DNA of 64,000 nt from Nymphaea colorata (Eukaryota > Streptophyta > Magnoliopsida > Nymphaeales > Nymphaeaceae): contig NC_045140.1 of the NCBI RefSeq assembly GCF_008831285.2, positions 13,720,233 through 13,784,232 of the forward strand, given 5' to 3'. Below are positions 13,079 through 24,876 of this stretch, piece after piece. The notes below the pieces were generated by a model that did not search any database, was not told where the DNA came from, and saw only the letters and a list, made by a program, of their open reading frames with translations. Position 1 is the stretch's first letter, and each line of letters begins with the position of its first letter. A program made the translations under genes and the position numbers.

Positions 13079-14038
13079 TTTGATATCAGAGCCAATGCCT
13101 AGAATATGTGTCCAATGCCTAGTGCTAGACGTGAAAAGAAAAACAAGAAAAGTGACGAGCCTAGGGTACAAGGGTGTTTGTATATTAAGTTTGAGCAAAA
13201 ACCTAAAGATTTGAGGCAACATAGAATTATGTTTGGATATGAACATAAAGAAAATATGTTCATGATGTTCCCCTTGAATGTGTAGTTTAGATGGCATGCA
13301 CTCGAGGTTGAAACACGAGGGGTAGAGGTCATAGCCCTCACAATGTTGGAGATCAAATTGCAGACAACGGCCTTTTTGGTTTCGGAGCACTATTGGGAGA
13401 CATCTAGCAGCAGCAAGAGTTCACCATGCACACTCTAGTGACATCTCAGGGCTGATGCATGATCTTGTACAAAGTACTTCTTCTGGCAGAAGAAGTGTAG
13501 TGACTGACAAAATCAAGAACCATGAAGCCAATGGCATAACACAAAGAATTTTTGAATCTATATCCACCAAAGTTCAATGGAAAGGGTATTGCAGATGATC
13601 CTGAGGAGTGGTTGAAGGAGATTGAGAAAATCTTCACTACTCTAAATGTGCTCGATGATAAGAAGGTTCAATTTGGAACCTTCACTATAAAGGTTATGAA
13701 GAGGAGTGGTGGCAGACACAGTGCAAAGTGAAGTTCATAGAATGAGAGAAAACATTGAGGGATTTCAAGGGCACATTTAAAAATGCCTACATTCTAGCTT
13801 TCACACGACAAAGGTGTATGGAAAGATTCTTGGAATTGGAGCAAGGGAGCATGAGCTTACATAAATATGTGGTCAAATTCTGATACTTGGAGAAATATTG
13901 TCCACATACTTACACTACAGACACGGATAGAAGTATACAAATTTGTGAAAGGACATGAAGATGGGTTGAGGATGAAGGTGATGGGTAGTCGTCCAATAGA
14001 TTTCGATGATGCCATTGATGTGGCTACATGCTTTGAAG
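13079..14038 (+). mobile_element. Ty3/gypsy gag remnant in repeat copy 2
   Basis: This duplicates 1815-2773. The primer-like TTTGATATCAGAGCCA is at 13079-13094 and the gag-like frame begins near 13555. Here GAGAAAATC keeps one base more than copy 1, so the EKIFTTLNV stretch stays in frame longer. It runs into the CTTTGAAG duplication (14031-14038) and hAT-1 copy 2. Confidence 0.7.
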
Positions 14039-15746
14039 CATTGTTATCACTGGCGTAGCGTATCACGTATCGGTCAGGCCAACCTATACGCCGTATCGTA
14101 ACGTATCGTAAACGTATTGTAACGTATCGTAAAATTAATTTTTTAATTTTTAAAAAATATTAAAAAATAATAAAAAATTCCAAAAAATTATAAAAATTCC
14201 AAAAAAATCCGAAAAACAAGTAAAAATAAAAACAAATTAGGAAAAATGTATTTAAAGGAACATTCATCATTCATGTATATGATTATGAAGTATGAAGTAT
14301 GAACTATGAAGTATGAACTATGAACTATGAACAACACATTCCAAAATAAGAAATCAGACATTCAAAATAACATAATAAGCAGCTGAACAGAATTCGATTA
14401 CATCACAATTCATAAGTTCAAAAGTGAAAACATATAGTTATCAATCATGATTCATTCAATTCAAGTTTTGACAACAACAATCCTCGTCAATCGTCATTTC
14501 CATCATCATCTTCATGATCATCTTCATTTTGTTCATTAAGTGCTTCTATCCCCTCTGTTGGAAATGGAATGTCACCAACATTCCATTGCTCTCCAGCCTC
14601 TCCTTCAATAATCTCTGCTACTCCTTCAAGGTTCAAAAAATCAAGATCGTCCTCAAGGTCATCAAGTATTACAGATTGTTCTTCTTCAACCCAAGAATCT
14701 AATATACCAATATGGTCAATGTTGATAGGATCATATTGAGTGTGATGCTTCCTCGTAGATGTTGTTTCTAATTGCCTAACAAGAGAAACTCGCGAACAAA
14801 GTAGCATGGAGGAAAAAAACATAACGGAGAGGCGGCTTATTGCAGCAAGCACGTATTCAGTCAGAATCCATGCATCAGGCTTTTTCGTCTTCGCAAGCAA
14901 ATGGGTCAATTCAATGTAGAGTAGACCTGTAGGCAGTCAAGAAAAGACAAAATGTTAGAAATTAAAATATATATTAGAATTTGCTATTTTGCATAACAAA
15001 TGTTTACCTTTGTCTCAACTTCATATTATAACGAACATAAACAAGGTCATTCAACCTTTTATGTTCCAACCTAAATACACTCCAATTTCTTTCACATCCA
15101 GTTGCACTACATGTTTGGCCGAGGATTCTAATTGCAAGCTTCCTTAATTCTGAGCAATCAGGCCCAAACCTTTCCCGCCACAAATCTAATAACAGATGGA
15201 AAGTAAAAATTAGATAGAATAAATATACGAGAAGGTAGAAGCTAAACAACAAATAAAATAAACCAAAAAGTATAAAGTCTCTTTTTCTAATACCTGGACG
15301 CATAGTTGACATGCATCGAATTGCTGTGTCTCTCCCCATGCTACCAAAAGCCGTATCATATTTGTTGATCGACATATGGATAGCGTCTTGTTCTTTATAA
15401 TCACTTACTAATACCTCAACACAATCCAACATGCCATACTCGACATCTCTGTCCTTTTTAAAAGTGAGAAGATATCTAATAGCAGGATTTAGGTAGTAGG
15501 CTGCTACATGAAGTGGATGATGAAGTTGTCCAGACCACCTTTCATCTATAATCTTCCATATTGGCATGTACAACTTTTTTTTCCCCTTCATATTATTCTC
15601 TAACGGCCTCCTTGGCTCTATCCATAGACTAGTATAAATATCCAATAGAAGGCCTATCTTCACTATCAACTAATCTGAGGACTTTCACTAGAGGTACACA
15701 AATCTTCAATAAGTGCACACATGATTCCCAAAAGTCAGCATCGAAG
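14039..15746 (-). mobile_element. hAT-1 copy 2, truncated
   Basis: This carries the left terminus CATTGTTATC, the subterminal CGTATCG repeats and the 3' part of the transposase (14487-15746, minus strand). That part includes the dimerisation motif CSATGCERNWS and the acidic tail. The BED finger, the DUF659 region and the right terminus are absent because homology stops at 15746. The stop codons and shift after DRPSIGYLY are shared with copy 1, so they predate the duplication. Confidence 0.9.
14487..15746 (-). pseudogene. Truncated hAT transposase (C-terminal half)
   Basis: This is the same coding as 3222-4481 with one visible change: AIRYLLTFKK here against AIRYLPTFKK in copy 1. Without the N-terminal zinc finger and most of the catalytic region it has no plausible activity. 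Confidence 0.85.
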
Positions 15747-16305
15747 GTACAAACTTATCTGTTTTATGGAAATTCATTTGCCTCTCTGTGTGAGTGTGTG
15801 AGACCTAGTCGTCATCTTATCCTTTAAACATCATCATTCATCAATAGCTGGGCATTCCTAGGAAATTTATCTATCTAGCCAAGCCTCAAATAACCTGTTG
15901 GTTGATGATGTCAGCAACCTAGTTGCTGATGGCAGTCAATAAGCTCATATTGGAACTGAGGCGAGTCATGGACTCAGTCTTGTACACTTGGTTTGCCTGC
16001 TGAATAAATCATAGGAAATCAGTTGGTTTTAGTAAATCTTGTCTTGTAGGATCTGCATATGAAGCCTTTCTGTAGTTGGTGGATGGATTGAAAAGTTTTC
16101 ATGCATAATTTCATCTCCTACATTCAATTCGAGATCATAATGCTAATTTATTATTTACTTTACTTGTTTAGGTTTGTTTTGCTGCTTCTGTTACACACAT
16201 GGATGTATATTTATACGTGTTTTTGATTGTGATATAAACTTGTGCATTTGAAGCTACCTAACCTTTTGTGTTACATTTGCTCTAACTGATGACTTGGTTT
16301 TATAG
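15747..16305. other. PLD intron, right part, no gene seen
   Basis: This is unique-looking intron between the repeat breakpoint and the PLD exon acceptor (TTTTATAG). No domain or repeat is recognised. Confidence 0.5.
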
Positions 16306-16479
16306 GTTTGGGCAGTTCTAAAACCATGTTTTCTGGCTTTTCTGGAAGATCCTTTTGAGGATAAACTTTTGGATATAGTTGCTTTTGATGTACTTCCACC
16401 TTCTGATGGCAATGGTGGGACTAGGGTTTGTCTTGCAAAAGATACAAAGGAGAAAAATCCTCTGCATTGTGGGTTCACT
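16306..16479 (+). pseudogene. PLDZETA: PLD-zeta exon, PH-like region
   Basis: This 174-nt exon (58 codons) is open throughout, with TTATAG and GTGAGT splice sites. It starts VWAVLKPCFLAFLEDPFEDK and contains DIVAFDVLPPSDGNGG, a hallmark of the plant PLD-zeta PH-like domain, which binds phosphoinositides in the family. It ends at NPLHCGFT. The copia A insertion lies 76 bases downstream in the following intron. Confidence 0.9.
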
Positions 16480-16550
16480 GTGAGTATCCTTGCAATTTAT
16501 GCTACTTATTCAGAAAACCGACTTGAATTTGTGAGTGTTTGTGGAGAGAA

Positions 16551-16555
16551 GAGTG
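16551..16555. repeat. Target site duplication of copia A (left)
   Basis: GAGTG abuts the outer end of the left LTR and is repeated at 23089-23093. Five bases is standard for copia integrase. Confidence 0.88.
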
Positions 16556-16952
16556 TGTTGGAGCTTTGCGACGAATCAAGATAGCGCACAAACGAAAATG
16601 TAGAAATTGAAAAAACCATTCATAGAAATGTGTGTTTCATAGGGCGGAAGTAGAACCTGTAGAGGCGACCGCCGACTGAATGTCGGCGGCTGTTGGTAGA
16701 ACAGCTACAGTCCCCATAGAGTCGTTCCCCTATAGAGGTAGCGGCGGCAGCGACAATGAGTTTCTCTCCTCAGCCATAGCAGCCCAGTGATGGGGACATG
16801 CAATTAACGTATGGCTAAGGGGACCGATTACCCAGACAGTAAAAACTGAATGTGTCTCACACCATCACAAGACACAAGTATTTATACTTAAGGGTTCGAA
16901 ATAGATATGGACCCATATCGACGAGGACTATCCAGATGGAGAAATCCCAACA
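16556..16952 (-). repeat. Copia A 3' LTR
   Basis: This 397-bp repeat pairs with 22691-23088. Read on the plus strand it begins TGTTGGAGCTTTGCGACG and ends GAAATCCCAACA. Confidence 0.9.
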
Positions 16953-17129
16953 ATCTCCCACTAGTCCAAGTCGATATCAAGGGTAAACAAGATGAATGGA
17001 TTTGCCTTAAAATCCATTCCAAGGTCCCACCTTTGTTGTCTTACAAAACTTCTCAATAAACAAATGAGAATACAAAACAAATAGACAACAAACTTAATAA
17101 GAATCAACAAACTGTATGTGATCACATTC

Positions 17130-20100
17130 ATAAATGAGCAGCAGTCATAGTCTGCTTTTTGCTCCCCCATGAGATGGCACCTCTTGATAGAAGGAAAACA
17201 AAACCAGTAGTAGACTTTCTACTATCGGTACATCCTCCAAGATCGGCGTCAGAATAGCCAATCACTTCTAAATGGTCCATCTTGCGATATGTCAACATGT
17301 AATCTTTTGTTCATTGAAAGTATCACATGACTCTCTTTACGGCCTTCCAATGTGCCATGCCTGGATTAGATTGAAATCTACCAGGCATGCCAACAGCAAA
17401 GAAAATGTCAGGCCTAGTGCAAATCTGCCCATACTGCAAGCTGCCAACCGCTGATGCATATGGAATGTTGATCATTTGTACCTTTTCAAATTCGTCCTTT
17501 GGACAATCATTTAGGCTCAATTTATCACCTTTAGCTATGGGTGCCGAAATAGGAGAACAATTCTCCATCCCATACCTCTTAAGTACTTTATTGATGTATG
17601 CTGATTGGGAGAGACTTAAATTACATTTAGATCTGTCTCGACGAATCTCAATGCCGAGAACAAATGAAGCCTCACCCATGTCCTTCATCTCAAAATGAGA
17701 TGCGAGAAATTGTTTGGTCTCTGTTAGCAATTGAAGATAATTTGAAGCAAGTAAAATGTCATCCACATATAAAGTCAAAATTATAAACTTACTCCCACAT
17801 GTCTTAAGATACACACATCAATCAATGATGTTTTATGTAAACCCAAAAGTCGTAATGACTTCGGAAAACTTAATGTACCATTGACGTGAGGCCTGTTTAA
17901 GTCCATAAATCACTTTATTAAGCTTGCAAACCAAATGATCTTTACCACTCTCAGAAAACCTTTGAGGTTGATCCATATATACCTCTTCATTCAAATCACC
18001 ATTTAAGAAAACCGTTTTCACATCCATCTGATGTATCTCTAAGTCAAAATGAGCTACAAGTGCAAGGACAATCCTCATTGACTCCTTAGCAGAGACAGGT
18101 GAATATATCTCATTATAGTCAATGCCCTCCATTTGTGTGAATCGTTTTGCAACCAATCTTGCCTTGTATCTCCTTATGTTGTCTTTAGAGTCCCTCTTGG
18201 TCTTATAGACCCGTTTACACCCTACGAGTTTAACTCTTTCAAGCAACAACATAAGGCTCCATGTCTGGTTTTTAGCCATAGAGTCAAGCTCTTCTTTCAT
18301 GGCATTAATCCAGTACTTGTATTGTTTGCTTTCAATGGCTTCAATAAATATGAAAGGGTCATCATCAACATCTATGAAATCACTAGGCTCTTGTAGGTAT
18401 ATCACATAGTATGATGATATGGCAGATCTCCTGGCTTTTGTAGATCTACGAACATGTAATTGATCATTTTCAATTTGTATGTCTACATCCTGTTCGTGTT
18501 CATCAATATGATCTACATTTAATTCATCTGGATTTGATGCATTACCTGTATGATTTGCATTCATGTCATCCTGGGAGACAACATAATCATGCACATTTAT
18601 ATTCTCTTTATCAGGTCTACTTTCAGTATCCTGTATTTCCTCAAAAGTGAAGTTTTGTAATGCATCTAATCCAAATGATCCATCTTCTAGGAACTTGGCC
18701 TTATCTGTTTCCACAATATATGGTGTATGAGATGGACAATAAAACCTATAGCCTTTCGATCTTTCTGGATAACCAATAAAGAAACCACTGGTTGTTCTAG
18801 GATCAAAGGCTTTTATGTAAGGGTTGTACAACTTAGATTCAGCAGGACATAGGAGAGAGAAGATTTCCTACCTATCCACAATTCGTAAGGAGTTGTGGGA
18901 ACGACTTTAGTAGGAACCCTATTCTGTATATGCATTGCTGTCCTGAGAGCTTCACCCCACAAGGTTAGAGGGAGAGTTGAATAATTTAACATAGCTCGAA
19001 CCATTTCTTTAAGCGTACGATTTCTTCTTTCAGCAACACCATTTTTGTAGGCGCTGACAGACATAGTGTATTGAGGCACAATGCCTTCTTCCTTTAGAAA
19101 TCGTGCTAATGGTCCCTCCCTTTGTCCCATCTCAGTAAACCTACCATAATATTCACCATTTCTATCTGATCTGACTATCTTGATAACTTCACCGGTTTGT
19201 TTCTCTACTTCTTTCTTATAGTCCTTGAAAACTTGACACACATCGGATTTTTCAAAGATTAAGTAGAGATACAAATACCGAGAATAGTCATCTATAAAGG
19301 TGACAAAATACTTTTTGCCTGTGTAACAAGGAGAGAAATGCCCACAAACATCTGTGTGAACAATTCATAATCTTTCAGTACATCGCTCGGCACATTCTTT
19401 ATATATGTTAGTTTGCTTTGCTTTTATGCAATCTACACATATGTCTTTATCTGTAAAATCAAGAGATCGTAAAATCCCTTCATTTAAGAGTCTCCTTATT
19501 CTCTTTTCAGAGATATGACCCAAACGACAGTGCCATAGCATGTACGAATCATCTTTTATGGTACTACGCTTATTGTCACTTATACAACGACTAGAAACCA
19601 ATGATTCAAAAGATTGGATCTTCACATTCAACTTGTATAAACTATCACACAAAATAGCAGAACCAATTTCAACAAGATCTTTATAAATGAACATCTTTGA
19701 ATTCTCAAACTTTAAGCAGAAATCAAATTTGTCCAATCTTGATACAGAAATTAAGTTTCTAGTATATGATGGAACAAAGAAAACATCATGAAGATCCAAA
19801 ACAAAGCCAGTATCAAGCCTAATCTGGCATTCTCTTACAGCCTTCACATGTGAGCGCATTTTGTTTTCTGAGAAAATGCTCATCTCATGTAGTGTTGGTT
19901 CCCTTTGGCTCAGAAAGTCCTGTAAAGAATTGGCAATATGCACAGTAGCACCAGAGTCAATACACCAGCTATTAATAGGAACATGTAACATATTACTTTT
20001 AAGTAAAACAAATGACATGTTACCTTTCTTCTCTAACCAATTCTTGTACTTGATGCAGTCTGACTTCTTATGCTCATTTTTCTTGCAAAAGAAACACTTT

Positions 20101-20843
20101 ATAGGGTCTAAGTTAGTATGCGCAGTTTGACCTGTTGACTTTTTCTTGGCACTCCTTTTCATTAAACTTTTCTTTATGCCAACTTTACCAACCCCAGAGT
20201 GAGAAACCATATGTGCCCTTTGCAACTTCTCACCCTTCATTCTTTCCTCCTCTTCAACACACTTAGACATCAATTCATTGAATGTCCATTCAGTATTAGG
20301 TGTGTTGTAACTAATCTTAAAAGGAGTGTATTCAGTTGGTAAAGAGGTCAAAGTAAAGAATACCAAGAAAGATTTAGAAATAGTCAACTTCATGTCATTC
20401 AATTGAGAAGTAATGTTCCTCATTTCTAACATATGCTGGTGAATGTTACCCCCTCCTTGATATTTCATAGATATTAACTTTGACATTAGGGTACTGGCTC
20501 TGGCTTTATGAGAGCTGACAAACTGAGCCTCAACTGCATCCAAGAACTCTCTCACCGTTCTACAAGGTGGGATTGCACCACGTATGTTCTTAGCGACCCT
20601 TGATTGCAAAAGCAACAAGCTTAGTCGGTTAGAACGCTCCCACTTGTCAAAGTACACTGTTTCATTATGTGTACTTTGTGGTGAAAGAGGAGGTGGGTCA
20701 GGTCGCCTCAAAGCCATATCCAGATCCATATACCCCAATGTAAACACAACATTTTCTTTCCATTCAGCATAATTCGAATCATCAAGTAAAGGGATAGAAT
20801 TTGAGCCATTAAAATAAATAGAACCAGACACTGCAGATGACAA
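17130..20843 (-). pseudogene. Copia A polyprotein (gag-PR-INT-RT-RNase H), broken
   Basis: The first block (20843-19365, 492 codons) holds gag, a zinc knuckle CFFCKKNEHKKSDC near residues 251-264, the protease motif DSGAT near residue 297, and the pre-integrase motif WHCRLGH. A TGA then follows CTERL. Integrase (19340-18813, two frames) shows [18 protein letters not shown] and [14 protein letters not shown], supplying the D,D,E residues. RT spans 18831-17833 (DVKTVFLNG, YGLKQASRQWY) and 17814-17323 (LYVDDILLAS, the YVDD catalytic box). RNase H begins (DADLGGCTDSRKST, ~17255-17215) and fades after about 17130, so its C-terminal half is lost. The domain order is Ty1/copia. It was an autonomous element that is now dead. 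Confidence 0.9.
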
Positions 20844-21569
20844 AAAATATCAATAAGTTGTCATGCATTATATGAGACAAACCATATGAAACAGTAAACT
20901 TAATAAAAGACTCTTTATGTCTATTATTTCCAAGACAAATACTAGGGGTCATTAGGATACTACTTTGGTAATATACCCAATACGCACATGTATTCCGTCT
21001 TAACTTTATCTAGTAAAACTAGGAAATGTAAATTCAAACTATAGTCAAGCATAACACCTTTGGGTGTAAAATGACAAAACTATGTAAGAATCTATTTTCC
21101 TATTTTACTCAACTTAGTCTCTTGAACATAACACACTACTACCTTTGGGTAATTATGTTATTTCAAATGAGAGTAAGTACAACATGAACACTAATGTGCC
21201 TTTAAATCATGCGTAGTCACTTTGGTGATGTATAACATGATTTAACTAATCATAGGCTCTTTACATTAGCGTTATCATACAAACTTTATGATCATGCAAC
21301 AAAATAACTTTAGCAAAATCCTAAATAAAACATATTATACAAGAATATGTTATAAAATCACATATAAAATGAAACACACAGATCATTTCTGCATAATCAA
21401 CTTAATGCTATCTAAATTGTTCATTAAAGTTCCATAAAACGTAATGAATCGGTCCCGTATCGATCTACAATGATCGAACTAATTCATTAAACACCTTAAA
21501 TGGGCATAAAACCACATATACCAGCTTCCTCTAGCTTAGAACTGGTCCCGTATCAGTCCTAAATGGACT

Positions 21570-21840
21570 GAATCGGTGGAAAACTAGATGAACTGGTTCG
21601 AAAAGGGAAAGAACCGGTCTCAAACAACCCTGAATCAGTTTGAAAAGGCCCGAATCGGTTCTGAAACTGAATGAACCGGTTTGAAAAACAACTGAACCGG
21701 TCTACAAAAGATCCGAATCGACCCCAAAATGCCCGAACCGGTTCGAAAACTGGATGAACCGGTCTGAAATGCTCTGAATCTGTTCGAAAATGATCCGAAT
21801 CGATTTTGAATTGGACCGAATCGGTTCTGTTTTAAAATTC
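21570..21840. repeat. 20-21-bp tandem array (GAACCGGTT motif)
   Basis: About 13 degenerate units of the form GAACCGGTTCGAAAA plus 5-6 variable bases follow each other with a 20-21 base step. Examples start at GAATCGGTGGAAAAC, GAACTGGTTCGAAAA, GAACCGGTCTCAAAC and GAACCGGTTTGAAAA. The step is not constant and stops occur in frame, so it is not coding. Confidence 0.8.
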
Positions 21841-21856
21841 AGACAATATGGATACG

Positions 21857-21990
21857 GGTCGGGTCCAACAGGACCCGACCTGATCCAAAAGTCAAAACAC
21901 GGCCGGGCGCCGGGCGTAAGAACGGGCGGGAACGTTTTTTTTTTTTTAAAAAATCATTATGGATCCGGGTCGGGTCATCATGACCCGACC
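21857..21990. repeat. Two related perfect 10-bp hairpins
   Basis: Arms GGTCGGGTCC and GGACCCGACC flank AACA at 21857-21880. Arms GGTCGGGTCA and TGACCCGACC flank TCA at 21968-21990. Both follow TATGGAT(A/C)CG, so an approximately 45-bp unit seems to have been duplicated 111 bases apart. Confidence 0.8.
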
Positions 21991-22690
21991 TGGGTCCGAC
22001 CCACCTGCTCGATCGCGCGAGCGGTTTCGAGCGTCGTCTCCACCGCTCGCCTGCCGAACGGTAGGCGGGCAGTGGTGTGCCACTGGCAGGTCACCCAACT
22101 CTGTGGGTGGCCACCGGCGGGTGCCGACAGGGCGGCCGGCCATCGCCCGCCGCGATGGCCGACCGTCCCCCATCGAAGACCGGCCGGAAATGGCCTTCCC
22201 CTTCCCGTTTCTCGTTTTCCCCTTTCTTCAAATCTGGCGGTGGTTACATCAACGGAAACACCGCCGGCAGGCCACCCAACGGCGTGGATGGTCGCCGGCG
22301 GGTCACGCCAGGAGGGCCGGAGGTCGGCCGTCGCCCAACGGCCGGCCGACACACCCCTTATTCCCGGTTTCTGCTTTTTCCCTTATGTTCGCCCTTTTCT
22401 GTCTCTCGCTGCAACAGAGGCACAGAGGCTTCCATGACAACGAAGGGCGACGGATTCTGTCCCAAAGCAGTGGGTGGGCACCGGCAAGACGCACGTCCAT
22501 CTTCTGTGCATGTTCCTTTCTCTGCGGCTGCAAAAGAAACCCAACACTTCCATTTCCCATTCTGCAACAGAGGAAGGAACATGCATGCAGGTGCCTTCTT
22601 CTTCCATGTTTCTGGCCTATTCCTTTGCGTGAAAAAATAGTATGCAAAGGGAAACGCTCAGCGAAAGCATGGTGTGGGCCCATAATCCAT

Positions 22691-23088
22691 TGTTGGAGCT
22701 TTGCGACGAATCAAGATAGCGCACAAACGAAAATGCAGAAATTGAAAAAACCATTCATAGAAACGTGTGTTTCATAGGGTGGAAGTAGAACCTGTAGAGG
22801 GGACCGCTGACTGAATGTCGGTGGCTGTTGGTAGAACGGCTACAGTCCCCATAGAGTCGTTCCCCTGAGGAGGTAGCGGCGGCAGCGGCAATGAGTTTCT
22901 CTCCTCAGCCATAGCAGCCCAGTGATGGGGACAGACAATTCACGTATGGCTAAGGGGACCGATTACCCAGACGGTAAAAACTGAATGTGTCTCACACCAT
23001 CACAAGACACGAGTATTTATACTTAAGGGTCCGAAATGGATATGGACCCGTATCGATGCAGGACTATCCAGGTGGGGAAATCCCAATA
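22691..23088 (-). repeat. Copia A 5' LTR
   Basis: This 398-bp repeat pairs with 16556-16952. The terminus next to the GAGTG duplication reads CCCAATA instead of CCCAACA, a single change at the LTR end. Confidence 0.9.
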
Positions 23089-23093
23089 GAGTG
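23089..23093. repeat. Target site duplication of copia A (right)
   Basis: GAGTG here matches 16551-16555 exactly, which fixes the insertion boundaries. Confidence 0.88.
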
Positions 23094-23805
23094 GTCTAAG
23101 TTGTATTAACATCTTAATATTTATGACTCTTTCACCTGCCTTTACCTACAAGTTTCTCCCCAATGCTACTTGACAAGGTGACAGGCTAAAGTTTGTGGTT
23201 TCTGAACATTTAGAGAAAGATAAGTGGAAGTATGAAAAATACAAATACATATCATGAATTTAGAAACAAATTGAAAATGCTATGTTAAATGCATCCCAAA
23301 TATATCTGTGAACAACTGTAATTGATATGTGAAATATCATAGGCTTTAGGTTGAAAAACCTTTCTTCCTAATCACCGAGAGGGTGCTGATATGTTTAGCT
23401 GGAAACATTGCCTGCTTAACCTTGCACTACAAGTTTGTTTACTTTGTGCTACAACGCCTCTACCAGGAAACCCATCTAAATGTTCATACGGATCTTGGAG
23501 TTTTAATATGTTTTGTTTTGGCAATTATTTCTAAAAAGAAACCATAGTTTTAACATCTCAATGTACAAAAAATTTTTGCAGTATCCTGAAGACACCATTG
23601 GGCTCCTTCAAGCCCTTTCAAATAGTTATCTTCCTGCAACAACAGGGGTTACTGTTTAGAGGGTTTTCAGGGATGGAGAACACTTATTGTTTTCATTGAT
23701 ACTCTTACTCTAAAATAATAGGTCAAATTGTTTCTGGAAAGAGAACATTTGTCTAGTACAAGAATATTTTGCTGATGTTTCAATTTCTCAAAAGTTGTCT
23801 TGCAG

Positions 23806-24236
23806 GAGCAGGACCTTAAAGTTGATGACCTGTAATAAGGCCAAAGTCCATGACTGGGTCGTTTCAGTAAATGATGCTGCTGTACGTCTGCCTGAAGGGT
23901 GGTGTTATCCTCACAGATTTTGTGCTTTTTCTCCTTTAAGGGGTTTGAATGAAGATGGTAGTCAAGCTAAATGGTTTATTGATGGGAAAGCAGCATTTGA
24001 AGTACTTGCATCATCAATAGAAGGTACAAAATCAGAGGTATGTAAATTGTATGAGATTTGGTTTAGTCTTTCCAGATGTGAACTTATTTATTGCTGATTA
24101 GCCTGAAAGGTATGTGCAGATTTTCATAACTGGTTGGTGGCTATGCCCAGAACTGTACTTACGCCACCCTTTTAGTGTTCATGACTCCTCTCGACTTGAT
24201 GTTTTGCTGGAAGAAAAAGCTAAGCAGGGGGTTCAG
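23806..24236 (+). pseudogene. PLDZETA: PLD-zeta exons, end of PH region and start of PLD core
   Basis: Exon 23806-24037 (acceptor TTGCAG, donor GTATGT) reads RTLKLMTCNKAKVHDWV, then EGWCYPHRF and GLNEDGSQAKWFIDG. This is the conserved stretch leading into the catalytic core. Exon 24120-24236 (39 codons) starts IFITGWWLCPELYLR and ends KAKQGVQ. Both are open. The donor after KQGVQ is AT (CAG then ATATCT) where GT is expected, so normal splicing to the next exon is doubtful. Confidence 0.88.
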
Positions 24237-24614
24237 ATATCTAAACCCAGTTCCTTTTGATTCTATGATAGAAACATGGACACAGAAGTCCAGTTTGCTT
24301 TAGTAATGCTCCTTAGTTTATCAGGAGAATTGGCTTAATGATTTTGTCTTATCATTTGCTAAAGATCACCTTTTCTCCATCATAAACTGTAGATTCTACT
24401 TATCTGCTGGAAACTAAATCGTATGTTTCTTTGGTTTCTGGAAATTCAGCAATATTAATCCACTATCTGGATAATCATGAAAAGGTATGCCAAGTCATTT
24501 GTATGAAATGGAGTATAGAGATCCCAGTACTTTATGCAAAATATTGCATCTTATTTAAATCTAACTGCATAGAGCATGGGGCAAAAACATGCTGAATTTA
24601 TTTTTATTATACAG

Positions 24615-24754
24615 ATCTATATACTTCTATACAAGGAAGTTCCACTTGCATTGAAGATCAACACTGTATATAGTAAGCAGCGACTTCTTAGTATTCATGA
24701 GAATGTGAAAGTTCTGCATTATCCTGATAATTTCTCAACAGGCATTTATCTCTG
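24615..24754 (+). pseudogene. PLDZETA: PLD-zeta exon before HKD1
   Basis: The exon has acceptor ATACAG and donor GTACTA. It reads IYILLYKEVPLALKINT, then HENVKVLHYPDNFSTGIYLW, the segment directly before the HKD1 exon in the family. Its last 29 bases (from GAT AAT at 24726) begin the 299-bp unit that is tandemly duplicated downstream. Confidence 0.9.
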
Positions 24755-24876
24755 GTACTAACTGTATCTTTTAATGCTCTTTCTTTCCTTTTTCAACTAT
24801 GTGATTTTATTACTTCCACTGGGTTTTTGCAATTGACTTCGTATAGCACACTTAGATTACCTTTCATGTCTTACAG

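Larger units (their letters stand above)
20844..22690 (-). other. Copia A 5' leader, long and GC-rich in part
   Basis: About 1.85 kb separates gag from the 5' LTR, long for a copia leader. It holds AT-rich sequence next to gag, a 21-bp tandem array (21570-21840), two hairpins (21857-21990) and a strongly GC-rich block (about 21985-22640). Open frames in the GC-rich block run on several strands at once and match nothing I know. Next to the 5' LTR the expected TGGTATCAGAGC primer site is not present: the bases read ATGGATTATGGGCCC. Part of this region may be a separate insertion or captured DNA. Confidence 0.55.
16556..23088 (-). mobile_element. Copia A, full-length Ty1/copia retrotransposon in a PLD intron
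   Basis: This is a 6,533-bp element on the minus strand. Its LTRs lie at 16556-16952 and 22691-23088, with ends TGTTGG...CCCAACA/CCCAATA, and it is flanked by the GAGTG duplication. Reading right to left: 5' LTR, an unusually long leader (20844-22690), gag, protease, integrase, RT, and the start of RNase H. The polypurine tract AGTGGGAGAT abuts the 3' LTR. By eye the LTRs differ at around 5% of sites, so the insertion is fairly recent. A nonsense codon after gag-PR, frame breaks and a truncated RNase H make it defective. Confidence 0.93.

Noticed and set aside
21946-22777. Long overlapping frames on both strands (up to 272 codons)
   Set aside because: GC-rich leader with few chance stops. 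Frames overlap in all phases and match no family.
24237-24614. U12-type AT-AC intron
   Set aside because: The donor ATATCTAAAC departs from ATATCCTT and the acceptor is CAG, so a mutated GT donor is simpler.
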